From: an uncultured Eubacterium sp.
GTDB lineage: Bacteria; Bacillota; Clostridia; Lachnospirales; Lachnospiraceae
Direction: 5' to 3'
DNA length: 64,000 bases
NCBI GenBank assembly: GCA_947642745.1
Contig: CANRTU010000001.1
Location: 87,322-151,321 of the forward strand
This document shows, piece after piece, positions 37,898-47,168 of the stretch (the first letter of the stretch is position 1; each line of letters starts with the position of its first letter). The notes under the pieces were generated by a model, which was not told where the DNA came from, ran no database searches, and saw only the letters and a program-made list of their open reading frames with translations. The position numbers were made by a program, and so were the translations under genes.

Positions 37898-37925
37898 GTG
37901 GTTTATGTCTGGTTTTCATCATTTT

Positions 37926-37939
37926 TGTATATTTATACA
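37926..37939. promoter_or_regulatory. candidate ArgR (ARG box) operator
   Basis: TGTATATTTATACA has perfect 6-base arms in an AT-rich tract that also contains TTTATACATTT nearby (37950-37962). A related TGTATAATTATTTATA lies at about 38147-38162, on the argG side. Size, AT-richness and position fit ARG boxes; binding is inferred. Confidence 0.35.
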
Positions 37940-38033
37940 TTTTGTTCACATTTTATACATTTCCTGTATTGTCATTGTATATTTTACTATAGTAACCGCC
38001 ACTGCCAGAACGCCGGAATCCCCCGGAGCATGT

Positions 38034-38066
38034 TTGAAAAATGCTTTTTGCCGGACCTGCGTCCGG
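38034..38066. repeat. dispersed palindromic element, half copy
   Basis: GGAGCATGTTTGAAAAATGC followed by TTTTTGCCGGACC matches the terminal part of the element family seen complete at 18439-18600. A small hairpin (CCGGACCTGCGTCCGG) follows. Confidence 0.6.
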
Positions 38067-38182
38067 TCTGACAGGTATCCGGTATAATCCCCCGGCTGCC
38101 TCTCCATTCCCCGGACAGATACCAGAAAGCTCTATGAATGTATTATTGTATAATTATTTATAATTTTTGTATATTTTTTCAC

Positions 38183-38211
38183 TTGCGTTATGCTGGCAGG
38201 TGGTGTATATT
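38183..38211 (+). promoter_or_regulatory. sigma-A promoter of argG
   Basis: TTGCGT, 17-base spacer, TATATT. Transcription would start near 38218, exactly at the start of the structured leader. Confidence 0.6.
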
Positions 38212-38216
38212 ACTGG

Positions 38217-38403
38217 GGAGCGTGTCTGATATGTTAAGGTCATGACTGAAAAGCATTTCTATGATCCAATGCTCCACAACGCAGCATGTCCCTGCGGGCA
38301 GATCCATAGACAAGCCTTTTAAGACACGCTCCGGGACACATGCCTCAGGCATGTTCCGGCACATATCAGATGCAGACGGACCGGGCAGTAATTTACACGC
38401 TCC
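38217..38403 (+). promoter_or_regulatory. structured 5' leader of argG with alternative pairings
   Basis: The leader begins GGAGCGTGTCTGATATGT. GGAGCGTGTCT (38217-38227) is the exact reverse complement of AGACACGCTCC (38322-38332); TCTGATATGT (38225-38234) of ACATATCAGA (38361-38370); and GGAGCGTGT (38217-38225) of ACACGCTCC (38395-38403), close to the argG ribosome binding site. A separate stable hairpin (CCGGGACACATGCC / GGCATGTTCCGG) sits at 38331-38359. These pairings exclude each other, as in attenuators. The outer arms also match the ends of the dispersed repeat family, so it may be an insertion that became part of the leader. No T-box (no AGGGTGGNACCGCG) is present. Confidence 0.5.
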
Positions 38404-38430
38404 GGCGAATAAAAGAAAGGACGGTTTACA

Positions 38431-39651
38431 ATGAAAGAAAAAGTAATTCTGGCATACTCCGGCGGACTGGATACAACAGCCATTATCCCATGGTTAAAAG
38501 AAAATTATGATTATGAGGTAATCTGCTGCTGCGTGGACTGCGGACAGGAAAACGAGCTGGATGGTCTGGAGGAACGGGCGAAATTATCCGGCGCCTCAAA
38601 ATTATATATCGAAGATATTACAGACGAGTTCTGCGAAGATTACATTCTCCCATGTGTACAGGCAGGCGCTGTCTACGAAAATAAATATCTGCTGGGAACA
38701 TCCATGGCACGTCCGGGCATCGCAAAAAAATTAGTGGAAATCGCCCGCAAGGAAGGCGCCACCGCCATCTGCCACGGCGCCACTGGAAAAGGCAACGACC
38801 AGATCCGCTTCGAGCTTACGATCAAAGCGCTGGCTCCGGATCTTACCATTATCGCAGCCTGGAGAGACGACAAATGGAACATGGATTCCAGGGAATCCGA
38901 AATCGAATACTGCAACGCTCACGGCATCAACCTGCCGTTTTCCGCAGACAGCAGCTACAGCCGGGACCGCAATTTATGGCATATCAGCCACGAAGGACTG
39001 GAACTGGAAGACCCGGCAAACGAACCGGATTATGACCACCTGCTGGTACTGGGTGTGACTCCGGAAAAAGCGCCTGAAGAAGGGGAATATGTAACCATGA
39101 CTTTTGAAGCAGGCGTACCGAAAACAATCAACGGCAAATCCATGAAAGTTTCTGATATTATCCGGGAACTGAACCGGCTGGGCGGCCGGCACGGTATCGG
39201 CATAGTTGATATCGTGGAAAACCGTGTAGTAGGCATGAAGAGCCGTGGCGTATACGAGACACCGGGAGGAACGATCCTGATGGAAGCCCAGCAGCAGCTG
39301 GAAGAACTGGTACTGGACCGGGATACGATGAAAGTCAAAAAAGATATGGGAAACCAGATGGCCCAGATCGTATACGAAGGCAAATGGTTTACCCCGCTGC
39401 GGGAAGCTGTACAGGCTTTTATCACTTCCACCCAGAAATACGTAACCGGCGAAGTGAAATTCCGGCTTTACAAAGGAAATATCATTAAGGCCGGCACCAC
39501 ATCCCCATATTCTTTATACAGTGAATCCCTGGCCAGCTTTACCACCGGCGATCTTTACGATCACCATGACGCAGCCGGCTTTATTACACTGTTCGGCCTG
39601 CCGTTAAAAGTACGGGCCATGAAAATGCAGGAAGCAGAAAAAAATTCCTGA
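38431..39651 (+). CDS. argG: argininosuccinate synthase
   Basis: 406 residues, full length. ATP PP-loop [15 protein letters not shown] at the start, then [15 protein letters not shown], and [18 protein letters not shown] further on. It joins citrulline and aspartate using ATP. GAAAGG precedes the ATG. It is divergent from the argC operon; argH is not next to it, unlike in many Firmicutes. Confidence 0.97.
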   Translation: MKEKVILAYSGGLDTTAIIPWLKENYDYEVICCCVDCGQENELDGLEERAKLSGASKLYIEDITDEFCEDYILPCVQAGAVYENKYLLGTSMARPGIAKKLVEIARKEGATAICHGATGKGNDQIRFELTIKALAPDLTIIAAWRDDKWNMDSRESEIEYCNAHGINLPFSADSSYSRDRNLWHISHEGLELEDPANEPDYDHLLVLGVTPEKAPEEGEYVTMTFEAGVPKTINGKSMKVSDIIRELNRLGGRHGIGIVDIVENRVVGMKSRGVYETPGGTILMEAQQQLEELVLDRDTMKVKKDMGNQMAQIVYEGKWFTPLREAVQAFITSTQKYVTGEVKFRLYKGNIIKAGTTSPYSLYSESLASFTTGDLYDHHDAAGFITLFGLPLKVRAMKMQEAEKNS

Positions 39652-39671
39652 ATATAATTCTGGCATAAAAA

Positions 39672-39692
39672 GTATCCGGCTTCGCCGGATAC
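39672..39692 (-). repeat. GTATCCGGC hairpin repeat, copy 1
   Basis: Arms GTATCCGGC and GCCGGATAC around TTC. The minus strand continues TTTTTATG, so it also works as a terminator facing purD transcripts. Identical copies lie at 41143 and 41270. Confidence 0.8.
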
Positions 39693-39704
39693 TCCGCCTA
39701 AAGT

Positions 39705-39750
39705 AAAAAATCCGGAAAAAGGAACATTGCAGAAGTTCCTTCTTCCGGAT
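39705..39750 (-). terminator. intrinsic terminator after purD
   Basis: On the minus strand ATCCGGAA..AGGAAC pairs with GTTCCT..TTCCGGAT, then TTTTTT. It lies 58 bp beyond the purD stop. Confidence 0.85.
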
Positions 39751-39808
39751 ATCCATGCCGCTTTTATCTGACTCAGCCAGAAATTCTCACTTTTTTTATA
39801 ACATGCGC

Positions 39809-41092
39809 TTACGTTTCATCCGCTGCGTCGTCAATGGCTTTTCCAATATCGTGCCGCATATATTTATTTTCAAAAGACACCCATTGTACCGCTTCATACG
39901 CTTTGCTGCGGGCCTGCTTTAAGTCGCTGCCTTTAGCGGTCACTCCCAGTACCCTGCCGCCGTTTGTCACAATCTGTCCGTCTTTGAGAGCGGTACCGGC
40001 ATGGAAACATGCATAATCCTCTTTTCCCTCAAAAGCTTCCAGTCCGCTGATCGCAAATCCTTTCTCATAAGAAACCGGATAACCATCGGAAGCCAGCACC
40101 ACGCACACTGCCGCCTGATCTTCAAACTCCAGTTCCATTTCTTCCAGACGGCCTTCCACACATGCTTCCATCACGTCTATAATGTCATTTTTCATGCGGG
40201 GCAGTACGACCTGCGCTTCCGGATCCCCGAACCGTGCGTTATATTCCAGCACTTTCGGTCCGTTTTCTGTCAGCATCAGTCCAAAGAAAATTACGCCGGT
40301 AAACGGCCTTCCTTCCGCAGCCATGGCGTCCAGCGTCGGCTGGTAAATGTATTTCCGGCAGAATTCGTCCACCTGCGCCGTATAAAACGGGCTGGGTGAA
40401 AAGGTACCCATGCCGCCGGTGTTTGGCCCAAGATCCCCGTCCTCTGCCCGTTTATGGTCCTGGGCGGAACTCATGATCCGGATCGTCTTTCCATCCGCAA
40501 AAGATAACACGGACACTTCCCGTCCGGTTAAAAACTCTTCTACTACCATACGGTTTCCTGCGGCGCCAAACTTTTTATCTTCCATAATGGTTTTCACGCC
40601 CGCTTCCGCTTCCGCCTGCGTATGGCAGATTAACACCCCTTTGCCCAGCGCCAGGCCGTCCGCTTTCAGCACCACCGGCATGTCCGCTGTTTTCAGGTAC
40701 GCCAGGGCGTCCTGCGGATCGTCAAATGTCTCATACGCCGCTGTAGGAATATTGTATTTTTTCATCAGGTCTTTGGAAAATGCCTTGGAGCCTTCCAGTA
40801 CCGCCGCCTTTTTGTCCGGGCCGAATACTTTCAGCCCCTCTGCCTTAAATACATCTGTAATACCGCCTACCAGCGGATCGTCCATACCGATAATGGTAAA
40901 GTCAATTTTCTTTTCTTTTGCGAATGCCGCCAGGGCGTCAAATTCCATTGCGCCAACAGGCACGCACTCCGCAATCTGTGCGATTCCCGCATTGCCGGGA
41001 GCGCAGTATATTTTGTTTACCCTGCGGCTTTTTGCCGCACTGGCAGCAATGGCGTGTTCCCGCCCGCCGCTGCCTACGATTAAAATATCCAT
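39809..41092 (-). CDS. purD: phosphoribosylamine-glycine ligase
   Basis: 427 residues. N-terminal MDILIVGSGGREHAIA, ATP-grasp domain with VLKADGLALGKGVLIC, GNRMVVEEFLTGREVSVLSF, PNTGGMGTFSP and EYNARFGDPEAQVVLPR. It catalyses the second step of purine synthesis. It is separated from purN by a 207-bp repeat-filled gap, so it may be expressed at a different level from purMN. Confidence 0.97.
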   Translation of the reverse strand: MDILIVGSGGREHAIAASAAKSRRVNKIYCAPGNAGIAQIAECVPVGAMEFDALAAFAKEKKIDFTIIGMDDPLVGGITDVFKAEGLKVFGPDKKAAVLEGSKAFSKDLMKKYNIPTAAYETFDDPQDALAYLKTADMPVVLKADGLALGKGVLICHTQAEAEAGVKTIMEDKKFGAAGNRMVVEEFLTGREVSVLSFADGKTIRIMSSAQDHKRAEDGDLGPNTGGMGTFSPSPFYTAQVDEFCRKYIYQPTLDAMAAEGRPFTGVIFFGLMLTENGPKVLEYNARFGDPEAQVVLPRMKNDIIDVMEACVEGRLEEMELEFEDQAAVCVVLASDGYPVSYEKGFAISGLEAFEGKEDYACFHAGTALKDGQIVTNGGRVLGVTAKGSDLKQARSKAYEAVQWVSFENKYMRHDIGKAIDDAADET

Positions 41093-41142
41093 ATGATTCT
41101 CCTTATCCTGTATACGATGACACTCATGCGATCTTTAAAAAA

Positions 41143-41290
41143 GTATCCGGCTTCGCCGGATACTCCGCCTGCGGCGGGCTGCCTCCTGGCAGCATTTTCT
41201 TCTCCGCCGCAGTGCGATCCTCCCAGAGGGGTTTTATCTTATAGGACGCTCTTTCCTATAAGATAAAAAGTATCCGGCTTCGCCGGATAC
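41143..41290. repeat. mosaic of hairpin repeats between purN and purD
   Basis: It contains two copies of the GTATCCGGC/GCCGGATAC hairpin (41143-41163 and 41270-41290), a GCTGCC-TCCT-GGCAGC hairpin, CCGCCTGCGGCGG, and a perfect TTTTATCTTATAGG / CCTATAAGATAAAA palindrome (41232-41268). On the minus strand each GTATCCGGC hairpin is followed by a run of five or six T, so the gap could attenuate purN-to-purD read-through. Confidence 0.8.
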
Positions 41291-41299
41291 AGGCGCAGA

Positions 41300-41926
41300 T
41301 TATCCGGTTATATGCACCTTTCCATCCACAATTGTCACCTTATCATTTGCGATCAGGTCGATGGCCTTTGGCAGAATCTGCCACTCCGCTTCCTCCATGA
41401 CACGCTGCTGCAGCGTATGGGGCGTATCCCCCTGCTTTACTTCCACCGCTTTTTGCAGAATTACCGGACCGGTGTCTGTCCCTTCATCTACAAAATGTAC
41501 TGTGGCGCCGGTTATTTTTACACCTCTTGCCAGAGCGCTTTCATGTACTTTCAGCCCGTAGTAACCTTTTCCGCAAAATGACGGGATCAGGGACGGGTGG
41601 ATATTGATAATGCGGTTTTTATATTTGCGGATCAGCTGCTCTGGTAAGATAACCAGATACCCGGCCAGCACAATCAGATCCGCCTGTTCCCTCTCCAGGG
41701 CGGCCGCAAGCGCTTCTGCGAACGCTTCCCTGTCATCAAAATCCTTCGGGGATATGCAGCAGCTGTGGATGCCATATTTTGCCGCACGTTCCAGGGCACG
41801 GGCATCCGGCCGGTTGCTGATAACTACCGCTATCTGTGCGTTATTTACGATTCCCGCCTCCATGGCGTCAATGACTGCCTGCAGGTTTGTTCCTCCGCCA
41901 GATACAAGCACTGCCAGTTTTAACAT
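41300..41926 (-). CDS. purN: phosphoribosylglycinamide formyltransferase
   Basis: 208 residues. [34 protein letters not shown], the formyl-transfer motif [19 protein letters not shown] and [15 protein letters not shown] with the catalytic Asp are visible. It uses 10-formyl-THF for the third purine step. Its start overlaps the purM stop by 7 bases. Confidence 0.97.
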   Translation of the reverse strand: MLKLAVLVSGGGTNLQAVIDAMEAGIVNNAQIAVVISNRPDARALERAAKYGIHSCCISPKDFDDREAFAEALAAALEREQADLIVLAGYLVILPEQLIRKYKNRIINIHPSLIPSFCGKGYYGLKVHESALARGVKITGATVHFVDEGTDTGPVILQKAVEVKQGDTPHTLQQRVMEEAEWQILPKAIDLIANDKVTIVDGKVHITG

Positions 41927-42945
41927 ATTGTCACTCCCTTTTCGCCGTCTTTGATCTCACCGATGATGTACGCCTTTTCTCCAGCCTGTTTTGCCGCCTT
42001 TACCATGCGGTCCGCTTCGGTCTGGTCTGCGGCAAGTACCATGCCGATGCCCATATTGTACGTATTGTACATTACTTTTTCTTCCACATTTCCTTCCCCG
42101 GACAGCATATGGAAAATTTCAGGCACCCGGTAACTGTCTTTTGTGATAACTGCGTGTCTGCCTTCCGGCAGCATACGTGGCACATTTTCATAAAAACCTC
42201 CTCCGGTAATATGGCTGCACCCTTTTATGGCCACGCCGGACGCTTTTATGGCAGAAAGAACGTTTACATATATTCTGGTAGGTGTTAACAGCGCTTCGCC
42301 CAGCGTCATTCCAAGGCCGTCATGATATGTCTCCAGCGTATCCCGGTCCATACTGAAAATGTTTCGTACCAGCGAAAAACCATTGGAATGAACGCCGGAA
42401 GAAGCCAGTCCGATTAATACGTCACCAGCTTTCATTTCTTTTCCGGTTATAATATTTTTTTCATCCACCACACCAACCGCAAAACCGGCCAGATCGTATT
42501 CATCCTCCGGATAAAAGCCCGGCATCTCCGCTGTCTCCCCGCCAATCAGCGCCGCATGGGCCTGACGGCAGCCTTCTGCCACGCCGCTTACAATGGATGC
42601 GATCTTTTCCGGATAATTTTTTCCACATGCGATATAGTCCAGGAAAAATAACGGTTCCCCGCCGGCACAGGCTATGTCGTTGACGCACATAGCCACACAG
42701 TCTATCCCCACCGTATGATGCCGGTCCATCAGAAACGCCAGTTTCAGCTTGGTGCCTACCCCGTCTGTACCGGATACAAGCACCGGTTTTTCCATATGTT
42801 TAAAAGCTTCCATGGAAAAAGCGCCGGAAAAGCCGCCCAGGCCGGTAAGTACTTCCGGACGCATCGTACTCTGTACGTATTTTTTCATCAGTTCTACGGA
42901 TTTGTAACCAGCTTCAATATCCACTCCAGCATTTTTATAATCCAT
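41920..42945 (-). CDS. purM: phosphoribosylformylglycinamidine cyclo-ligase (AIR synthetase)
   Basis: 341 residues. [63 protein letters not shown] and the Gly-rich THITGGG-type [16 protein letters not shown] are typical of PurM. AGGAGG precedes the ATG. It is the first gene of purM-N-D. No purine riboswitch is seen upstream (42946-43249). Confidence 0.97.
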   Translation of the reverse strand: MDYKNAGVDIEAGYKSVELMKKYVQSTMRPEVLTGLGGFSGAFSMEAFKHMEKPVLVSGTDGVGTKLKLAFLMDRHHTVGIDCVAMCVNDIACAGGEPLFFLDYIACGKNYPEKIASIVSGVAEGCRQAHAALIGGETAEMPGFYPEDEYDLAGFAVGVVDEKNIITGKEMKAGDVLIGLASSGVHSNGFSLVRNIFSMDRDTLETYHDGLGMTLGEALLTPTRIYVNVLSAIKASGVAIKGCSHITGGGFYENVPRMLPEGRHAVITKDSYRVPEIFHMLSGEGNVEEKVMYNTYNMGIGMVLAADQTEADRMVKAAKQAGEKAYIIGEIKDGEKGVTIC

Positions 42946-43153
42946 GATTTCCCTCCTAAGGTCTGTTCCTGTAACATGTCACCTGCTTTTACGATTCAGC
43001 TGCCAGCTGTCTGCCAGATGATAGCAGACATCATTGCTCTCACTGACATAATGACATAAATTCCGGAAAATAGCAATGCGCATTTTGAAAATGTTTTCCA
43101 TAATATCATATCTTTATCAGGTTCGTATTCATACCCGCGGCGCTTACAGCAGA
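42946..43153. other. intergenic region upstream of purM
   Basis: It contains the purM ribosome binding site and presumably its promoter, but no clear -35/-10 pair, PurR box or guanine riboswitch fold was recognised. Confidence 0.3.
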
Positions 43154-43194
43154 CAAAATCCAGTCCCCCGCCGGCAGCAGGGGACTGGATTATT
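43154..43194 (-). terminator. terminator of the polysaccharide operon
   Basis: ATCCAGTCCCC (43158-43168) pairs with GGGGACTGGAT (43180-43190). The minus strand then runs into TTTTG and the plus strand into TATTTT, so it can work in both directions. Confidence 0.85.
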
Positions 43195-43249
43195 TTGCGG
43201 ATCACAGAAAACCGCCAGATGGCAGGGATGAAGAAATTCCTGTCATTTT

Positions 43250-44236
43250 TTATATATCCGTTTTCAGCTTTTTGCGCAGCTGTTCCACATCCAGCCACTC
43301 TGTATTCATACCAGAACTGTATTCAAATTCCGGTTCCACAGGCTTTCCGCCTGAAATAACATTTTTCTTTCCCCACCAGACATAATTGGGATAAATAATA
43401 AAATGTCGCTCATATTCATAAGTATGTACGGCGTCTTCTTTCGTTATCATAACCTCATGCAGCTTTTCTCCTTCACGGATTCCCACTTCCTGCTTCTCAC
43501 AGTCTGGCAGCATGGCTTCCGCCAGGTCCGTAATTTTAAAAGACGGTATTTTCGAAATAAATATTTCCCCGCCATTGGAAGCTTCCAGCGCCCGTATGAC
43601 CAGACTAACACCCTCTTCCAGACTGATCCAGAATCTGGTCATGCGATAATCTGTAACCGGCAGCGTTTTCCCGCCTCTGTCAATGATATTCTGGAAAAAA
43701 GGAATCACGCTTCCCCTGCTGCCCGCCACATTTCCATAACGGACCACCGCAAATCTGGTTCCATGGCTTCCCGCATATGCGTTTGCGGCACAAAAAAGCT
43801 TATCCGATACCAGTTTTGTGCCCCCATACAGATTTACGGGATTCACCGCTTTATCCGTACTAAGAGCAATGACTTTCTTTACGCCTGTTTCCAGCGCCGC
43901 CTCAATCACATTCATCGCTCCGTTTATATTGGTCTTTACCGCTTCATTCGGATTATATTCACACGCCGGCACCTGCTTTAACGCAGCCGCATGGATTACG
44001 TAATCCACACCGTTCATTGCCATCCGCAGCCGGCGCCCGTCCCTTACATCCCCGATAAAAAACCGCAGGACATCCTCATATTCCGCAAATTTGTTTTTCA
44101 TAAGAAACTGCTTGTACTCATCCCTGCTGTAAATAATGATCTTTTGGGGTTTGTAATGCCGCAGGACATATGTTACAAAATGATGACCGAACGAGCCCGT
44201 TCCGCCTGTTATCAATATGTTTTTCTCATCCAGCAT
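43250..44236 (-). CDS. UDP-N-acetylglucosamine 4,6-dehydratase (PseB/CapE-like)
   Basis: About 328 residues, SDR-fold nucleotide-sugar enzyme. NAD loop ILITGGTGSFGHHFV near the N-terminus, HAAALKQVPACEYNP, the catalytic STDKA block in LSTDKAVNPVNLYGGTKLVSDKLF and VVRYGNVAGSRGSVIPFF. The length matches soluble PseB-type enzymes, not the long membrane PglF/CapD type. It makes a 4-keto-6-deoxy sugar from UDP-GlcNAc. The ATG at 44236 follows GGAGG. Last gene of the polysaccharide operon. Confidence 0.9.
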   Translation of the reverse strand: MLDEKNILITGGTGSFGHHFVTYVLRHYKPQKIIIYSRDEYKQFLMKNKFAEYEDVLRFFIGDVRDGRRLRMAMNGVDYVIHAAALKQVPACEYNPNEAVKTNINGAMNVIEAALETGVKKVIALSTDKAVNPVNLYGGTKLVSDKLFCAANAYAGSHGTRFAVVRYGNVAGSRGSVIPFFQNIIDRGGKTLPVTDYRMTRFWISLEEGVSLVIRALEASNGGEIFISKIPSFKITDLAEAMLPDCEKQEVGIREGEKLHEVMITKEDAVHTYEYERHFIIYPNYVWWGKKNVISGGKPVEPEFEYSSGMNTEWLDVEQLRKKLKTDI

Positions 44237-44275
44237 AGTTTCCTCCTGTTTTATAATCATCCTGAACTTATTGAT

Positions 44276-45151
44276 TCATCGTATTAATATTTTATTTATA
44301 TCTGCTTTTTCTAAACCAGTAATAAGTGTTGGCTCACTGGCATTCTTTAAACGGATCCCGTGTGCATGGCAGTACTGATTCAGCCTGTTATATCCTTCAA
44401 ATAATAAATACTGGTCATATAAAACGTCAGAAGTCTTTAAACTACTGCGAAGTTTCCTGCTGTTTCGTATATTTTCTTTTTCGTCACAGTTATACGCATG
44501 CCGGTCTTTTACATTGTTTCCCAGAATCGTTTCCAAAAGAGTAAGTACATTTGTTGAGTCACATCCCAGCAGATATATTTCCTGAAATCCCATGTAGGCA
44601 GCTACCTGAATCGCAAACTGGACCACAGTTGTGCATCCATACACTCCGCCGCATAGATTTATTCTATTTATGCCACATTCTGTAAATGTTTTTGATACCA
44701 GCAGATAATGAATATCCAGCAATTGATCCAGACGGTGTTTTTTTATATATGGAAATGCGCCGGATGGCACAAAACAGACAGGCTTTAACTCAGATATTTG
44801 ATGATAATTTTTTTTAAACCTTCTCCGTGTTACTTCCAGACATGGATCTTCCCATAATTCAAAAAATCTTGGATCTGTCCATAAATGAACGTTCGTCCCT
44901 GCCTTTTCAAAACCATCCAGTTCGGTAAAATAATTAACAGAGAAAACAAATTCATCAGCCAGCAGTTCCAGATCAACCGTCCTTAAAGACGGTGCGTTGC
45001 CTAAAATGAAACATCTCTCTTTCTGGTGTATATTTTTAAATTTCCGGTTATTTTTTATACTTCTTCCTAATTCCGGATATTTTTTAAGCATCAGCAGGCC
45101 ATAACGCTCGAAAACTAAATTTTTCAGCGATTCATATATGATTCTTTTCAT
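44276..45151 (-). CDS. DUF115 / MptE-like protein (possible sugar-acid or glycosyl transferase)
   Basis: 291 residues. The N-terminal CFILGNAPSLRTVDLELLADEFVFSVNYF block is characteristic of DUF115/Maf-type and GT42-like proteins, which use nucleotide-activated acidic sugars. Later motifs: CGGVYGCTTVVQFAIQVAAYMGFQEIYLLGCDS. It is coupled to the radical SAM gene (20-base overlap). In a capsule cluster it probably transfers or processes an unusual sugar; the pterin kinase activity of archaeal MptE is unlikely here. Confidence 0.7.
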   Translation of the reverse strand: MKRIIYESLKNLVFERYGLLMLKKYPELGRSIKNNRKFKNIHQKERCFILGNAPSLRTVDLELLADEFVFSVNYFTELDGFEKAGTNVHLWTDPRFFELWEDPCLEVTRRRFKKNYHQISELKPVCFVPSGAFPYIKKHRLDQLLDIHYLLVSKTFTECGINRINLCGGVYGCTTVVQFAIQVAAYMGFQEIYLLGCDSTNVLTLLETILGNNVKDRHAYNCDEKENIRNSRKLRSSLKTSDVLYDQYLLFEGYNRLNQYCHAHGIRLKNASEPTLITGLEKADINKILIR

Positions 45152-46103
45152 ATGTTTCTTTGCATCCTTTCATCTGAATACCAGGCGTAACCTTTTTCAC
45201 ACAGCGTGAACCTTTATCGCAATATTTACAGGCTGTAATATATTTTCTCCTGCAATAGAAAAATGACATAAGCATTTTTCTAAGTTTATCAATACTTACA
45301 GATTCATCTGATAAATCCACATATTCCTGCCGCTGTGGTGTTATGAATCCCAGATCCGAGGCATGGCCGCTCCTGGGACAATAATGTAGTTCTCCATTAA
45401 AGATACTACGACATAATGTGCTGCATTCTAAAAACTGCCGTTTTAATTCTCTGGATGAACGGTTTCTAGGGGATACATCTCCATGTGTCTCCCAGTAAAA
45501 TTCCTCTTTGTTAATCTGATATCTTATATGATGATCTGATAATAACTGTTCCAGTTCTCCCGTTTTACGGGATAATTTTCCATAACATGATATTACTACA
45601 CGGAATTTCCTTTTTCTAAGAACCGCAACTACATCATCTGACGGTATCAGGGTTCCGTTTGTAAAAACAACAATCTCTCCTATTTCAGGCCGTGCGGCCA
45701 TAAACTTAAGTACTACGGCCAGATCTTTATACAAAAACGGCTCGCCTCCCAACACATGAAAATACATAATATGATCTGCCGCTTCACAAATCCGGGAAAT
45801 AGCCCTTATATTTCTTTTAACATCCACGTCACAGGGATTCTGATAGTACTGCATCAGATTACTACAGTCTCTGCATCTTAAACTGCATCTTGTTGTCAGA
45901 GCAATTTCAACCTGCAAAATAACAAATTTCTTTTTTATAAGTATCTGAAATATTTCCCTGCTGTTACGTAACAGAAAATCAATCACTGCTCCTGGTTTCA
46001 TCATCGGGTGATGAATCTGTTTTTTCTCCCGCTTATACATATAATAAAAGAGTTTTGCATAATCTACTGCAAAACTTTTTCTAATCAGCTCCTTGATCAG
46101 CAT
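45132..46103 (-). CDS. radical SAM protein with SPASM-like cysteine tail
   Basis: 323 residues. The radical SAM motif CSLRCRDC (Cys73, Cys77, Cys80) follows EIALTTR; GGEPFLYKDL and VVFTNGTLI fit the TIM-barrel fold. The C-terminus has a cysteine-rich region (FYCRRKYITACKYCDKGSRC ... MKGC) that can hold a second 4Fe-4S cluster. Such proteins modify sugars, peptides or cofactors. Placed between a GT2 transferase and a DUF115 gene, a sugar or lipid-linked intermediate is the likely substrate. Confidence 0.85.
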   Translation of the reverse strand: MLIKELIRKSFAVDYAKLFYYMYKREKKQIHHPMMKPGAVIDFLLRNSREIFQILIKKKFVILQVEIALTTRCSLRCRDCSNLMQYYQNPCDVDVKRNIRAISRICEAADHIMYFHVLGGEPFLYKDLAVVLKFMAARPEIGEIVVFTNGTLIPSDDVVAVLRKRKFRVVISCYGKLSRKTGELEQLLSDHHIRYQINKEEFYWETHGDVSPRNRSSRELKRQFLECSTLCRSIFNGELHYCPRSGHASDLGFITPQRQEYVDLSDESVSIDKLRKMLMSFFYCRRKYITACKYCDKGSRCVKKVTPGIQMKGCKETYEKNHI

Positions 46104-46109
46104 CTGACT

Positions 46110-47168
46110 TTATCCTCTTTTTCCTTTTCCTATTGTCTTTATATGTTTATATATCCCATTATATATTTTTACTTTCCATTTGAAAAATTCATACAACAAA
46201 ACATAATTATGCCTTTTTAACAGGAGGAGAATAACTTTATCAGCCGGATGCCGGACATTCCTCAATTTTATTTTATCCAGGTCTGGTTTTTCCTCCGGTA
46301 CTGACTTCAGTTTCATTATAATACTTCCTCCAGGGCATCTGTTTGCCACACAGATATTCATAAAAAACCGTATCCTCTCCAGATACAGTGCATCTGCCTC
46401 ATTGTGAAATCTGTAAAAAGTACCTGTTTTATATAATAATCTCATCCTGCTTTGATATAAAATCAGACCGTTCTTCCACTGATAGTCCACATTTTCCAAA
46501 CCATACCGGACAGATTTTTTTTGATCCTGCACTTCTCTATAATGATACAGTCTGGCTGAAATCTGTCTGATACTTTTTGAACATCCCAGATAATCCAGTA
46601 CAAAACATGTGTCTTCACCATAAGTCATCGCAGGATCAAAATGTATTCCGTTTTCCCTTATAATAGAACGTTTGTACAATTTGCCCCAGCAGTTTCTATA
46701 GAGAAAGTTTTCCTTCCATCTGAAAACCGGTATCACAATATTTTCATTTTTAAACATACGTTCCGTCAGTGTAACACGCTCTGTAATCTGATTCCCTAAA
46801 CTATCGTACGTTTGTATACCAGCCACAATGAGATCTGCCCCGCTTTTCTGTTGTGCCCGCATCATATCTTCTACTGCTGTCTGACAAATCCAGTCGTCCG
46901 CATCCACAAACATAATATATCTGCCTTTTGAAAGATCCAGCCCCAGATTTCTGGCAGATGACACACCGGCATTTTTCTGCCTGCATACTTTTACGCGTCT
47001 GTCCTTCGACGCATACTCTGTGCATATTTGTCCAGAATGATCCAGTGAACCATCATCTGCCAGTATAATCTCAATATTCTGATACGTCTGACTGATACAG
47101 CTGTCAATACACTTTGTCAGATATTTTTCCGCGTTATATACCGGAATAATAAGTGATACTAATTCCAT
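46110..47168 (-). CDS. family 2 glycosyltransferase
   Basis: 352 residues. The GT2 fold starts with VSLIIPVYNAEKYLTKCIDSC, NIEIILADDGSLDHSG and the DXD-type metal site in IMFVDADDWI. The C-terminal region is basic and amphipathic and probably lies on the membrane. It resembles EpsJ/EpsE-like transferases. Its ATG overlaps the stop of the polymerase-like gene upstream by 10 bases. Confidence 0.9.
   Translation of the reverse strand: MELVSLIIPVYNAEKYLTKCIDSCISQTYQNIEIILADDGSLDHSGQICTEYASKDRRVKVCRQKNAGVSSARNLGLDLSKGRYIMFVDADDWICQTAVEDMMRAQQKSGADLIVAGIQTYDSLGNQITERVTLTERMFKNENIVIPVFRWKENFLYRNCWGKLYKRSIIRENGIHFDPAMTYGEDTCFVLDYLGCSKSIRQISARLYHYREVQDQKKSVRYGLENVDYQWKNGLILYQSRMRLLYKTGTFYRFHNEADALYLERIRFFMNICVANRCPGGSIIMKLKSVPEEKPDLDKIKLRNVRHPADKVILLLLKRHNYVLLYEFFKWKVKIYNGIYKHIKTIGKGKRG

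Noticed and set aside
38217..38430. T-box riboswitch upstream of argG
   Set aside because: No T-box sequence, no specifier loop and no terminator hairpin with a T-run precede the ribosome binding site.
42946..43249. Purine riboswitch upstream of purM
   Set aside because: No three-way junction core sequence could be found; the only stable hairpin is the polysaccharide operon terminator.
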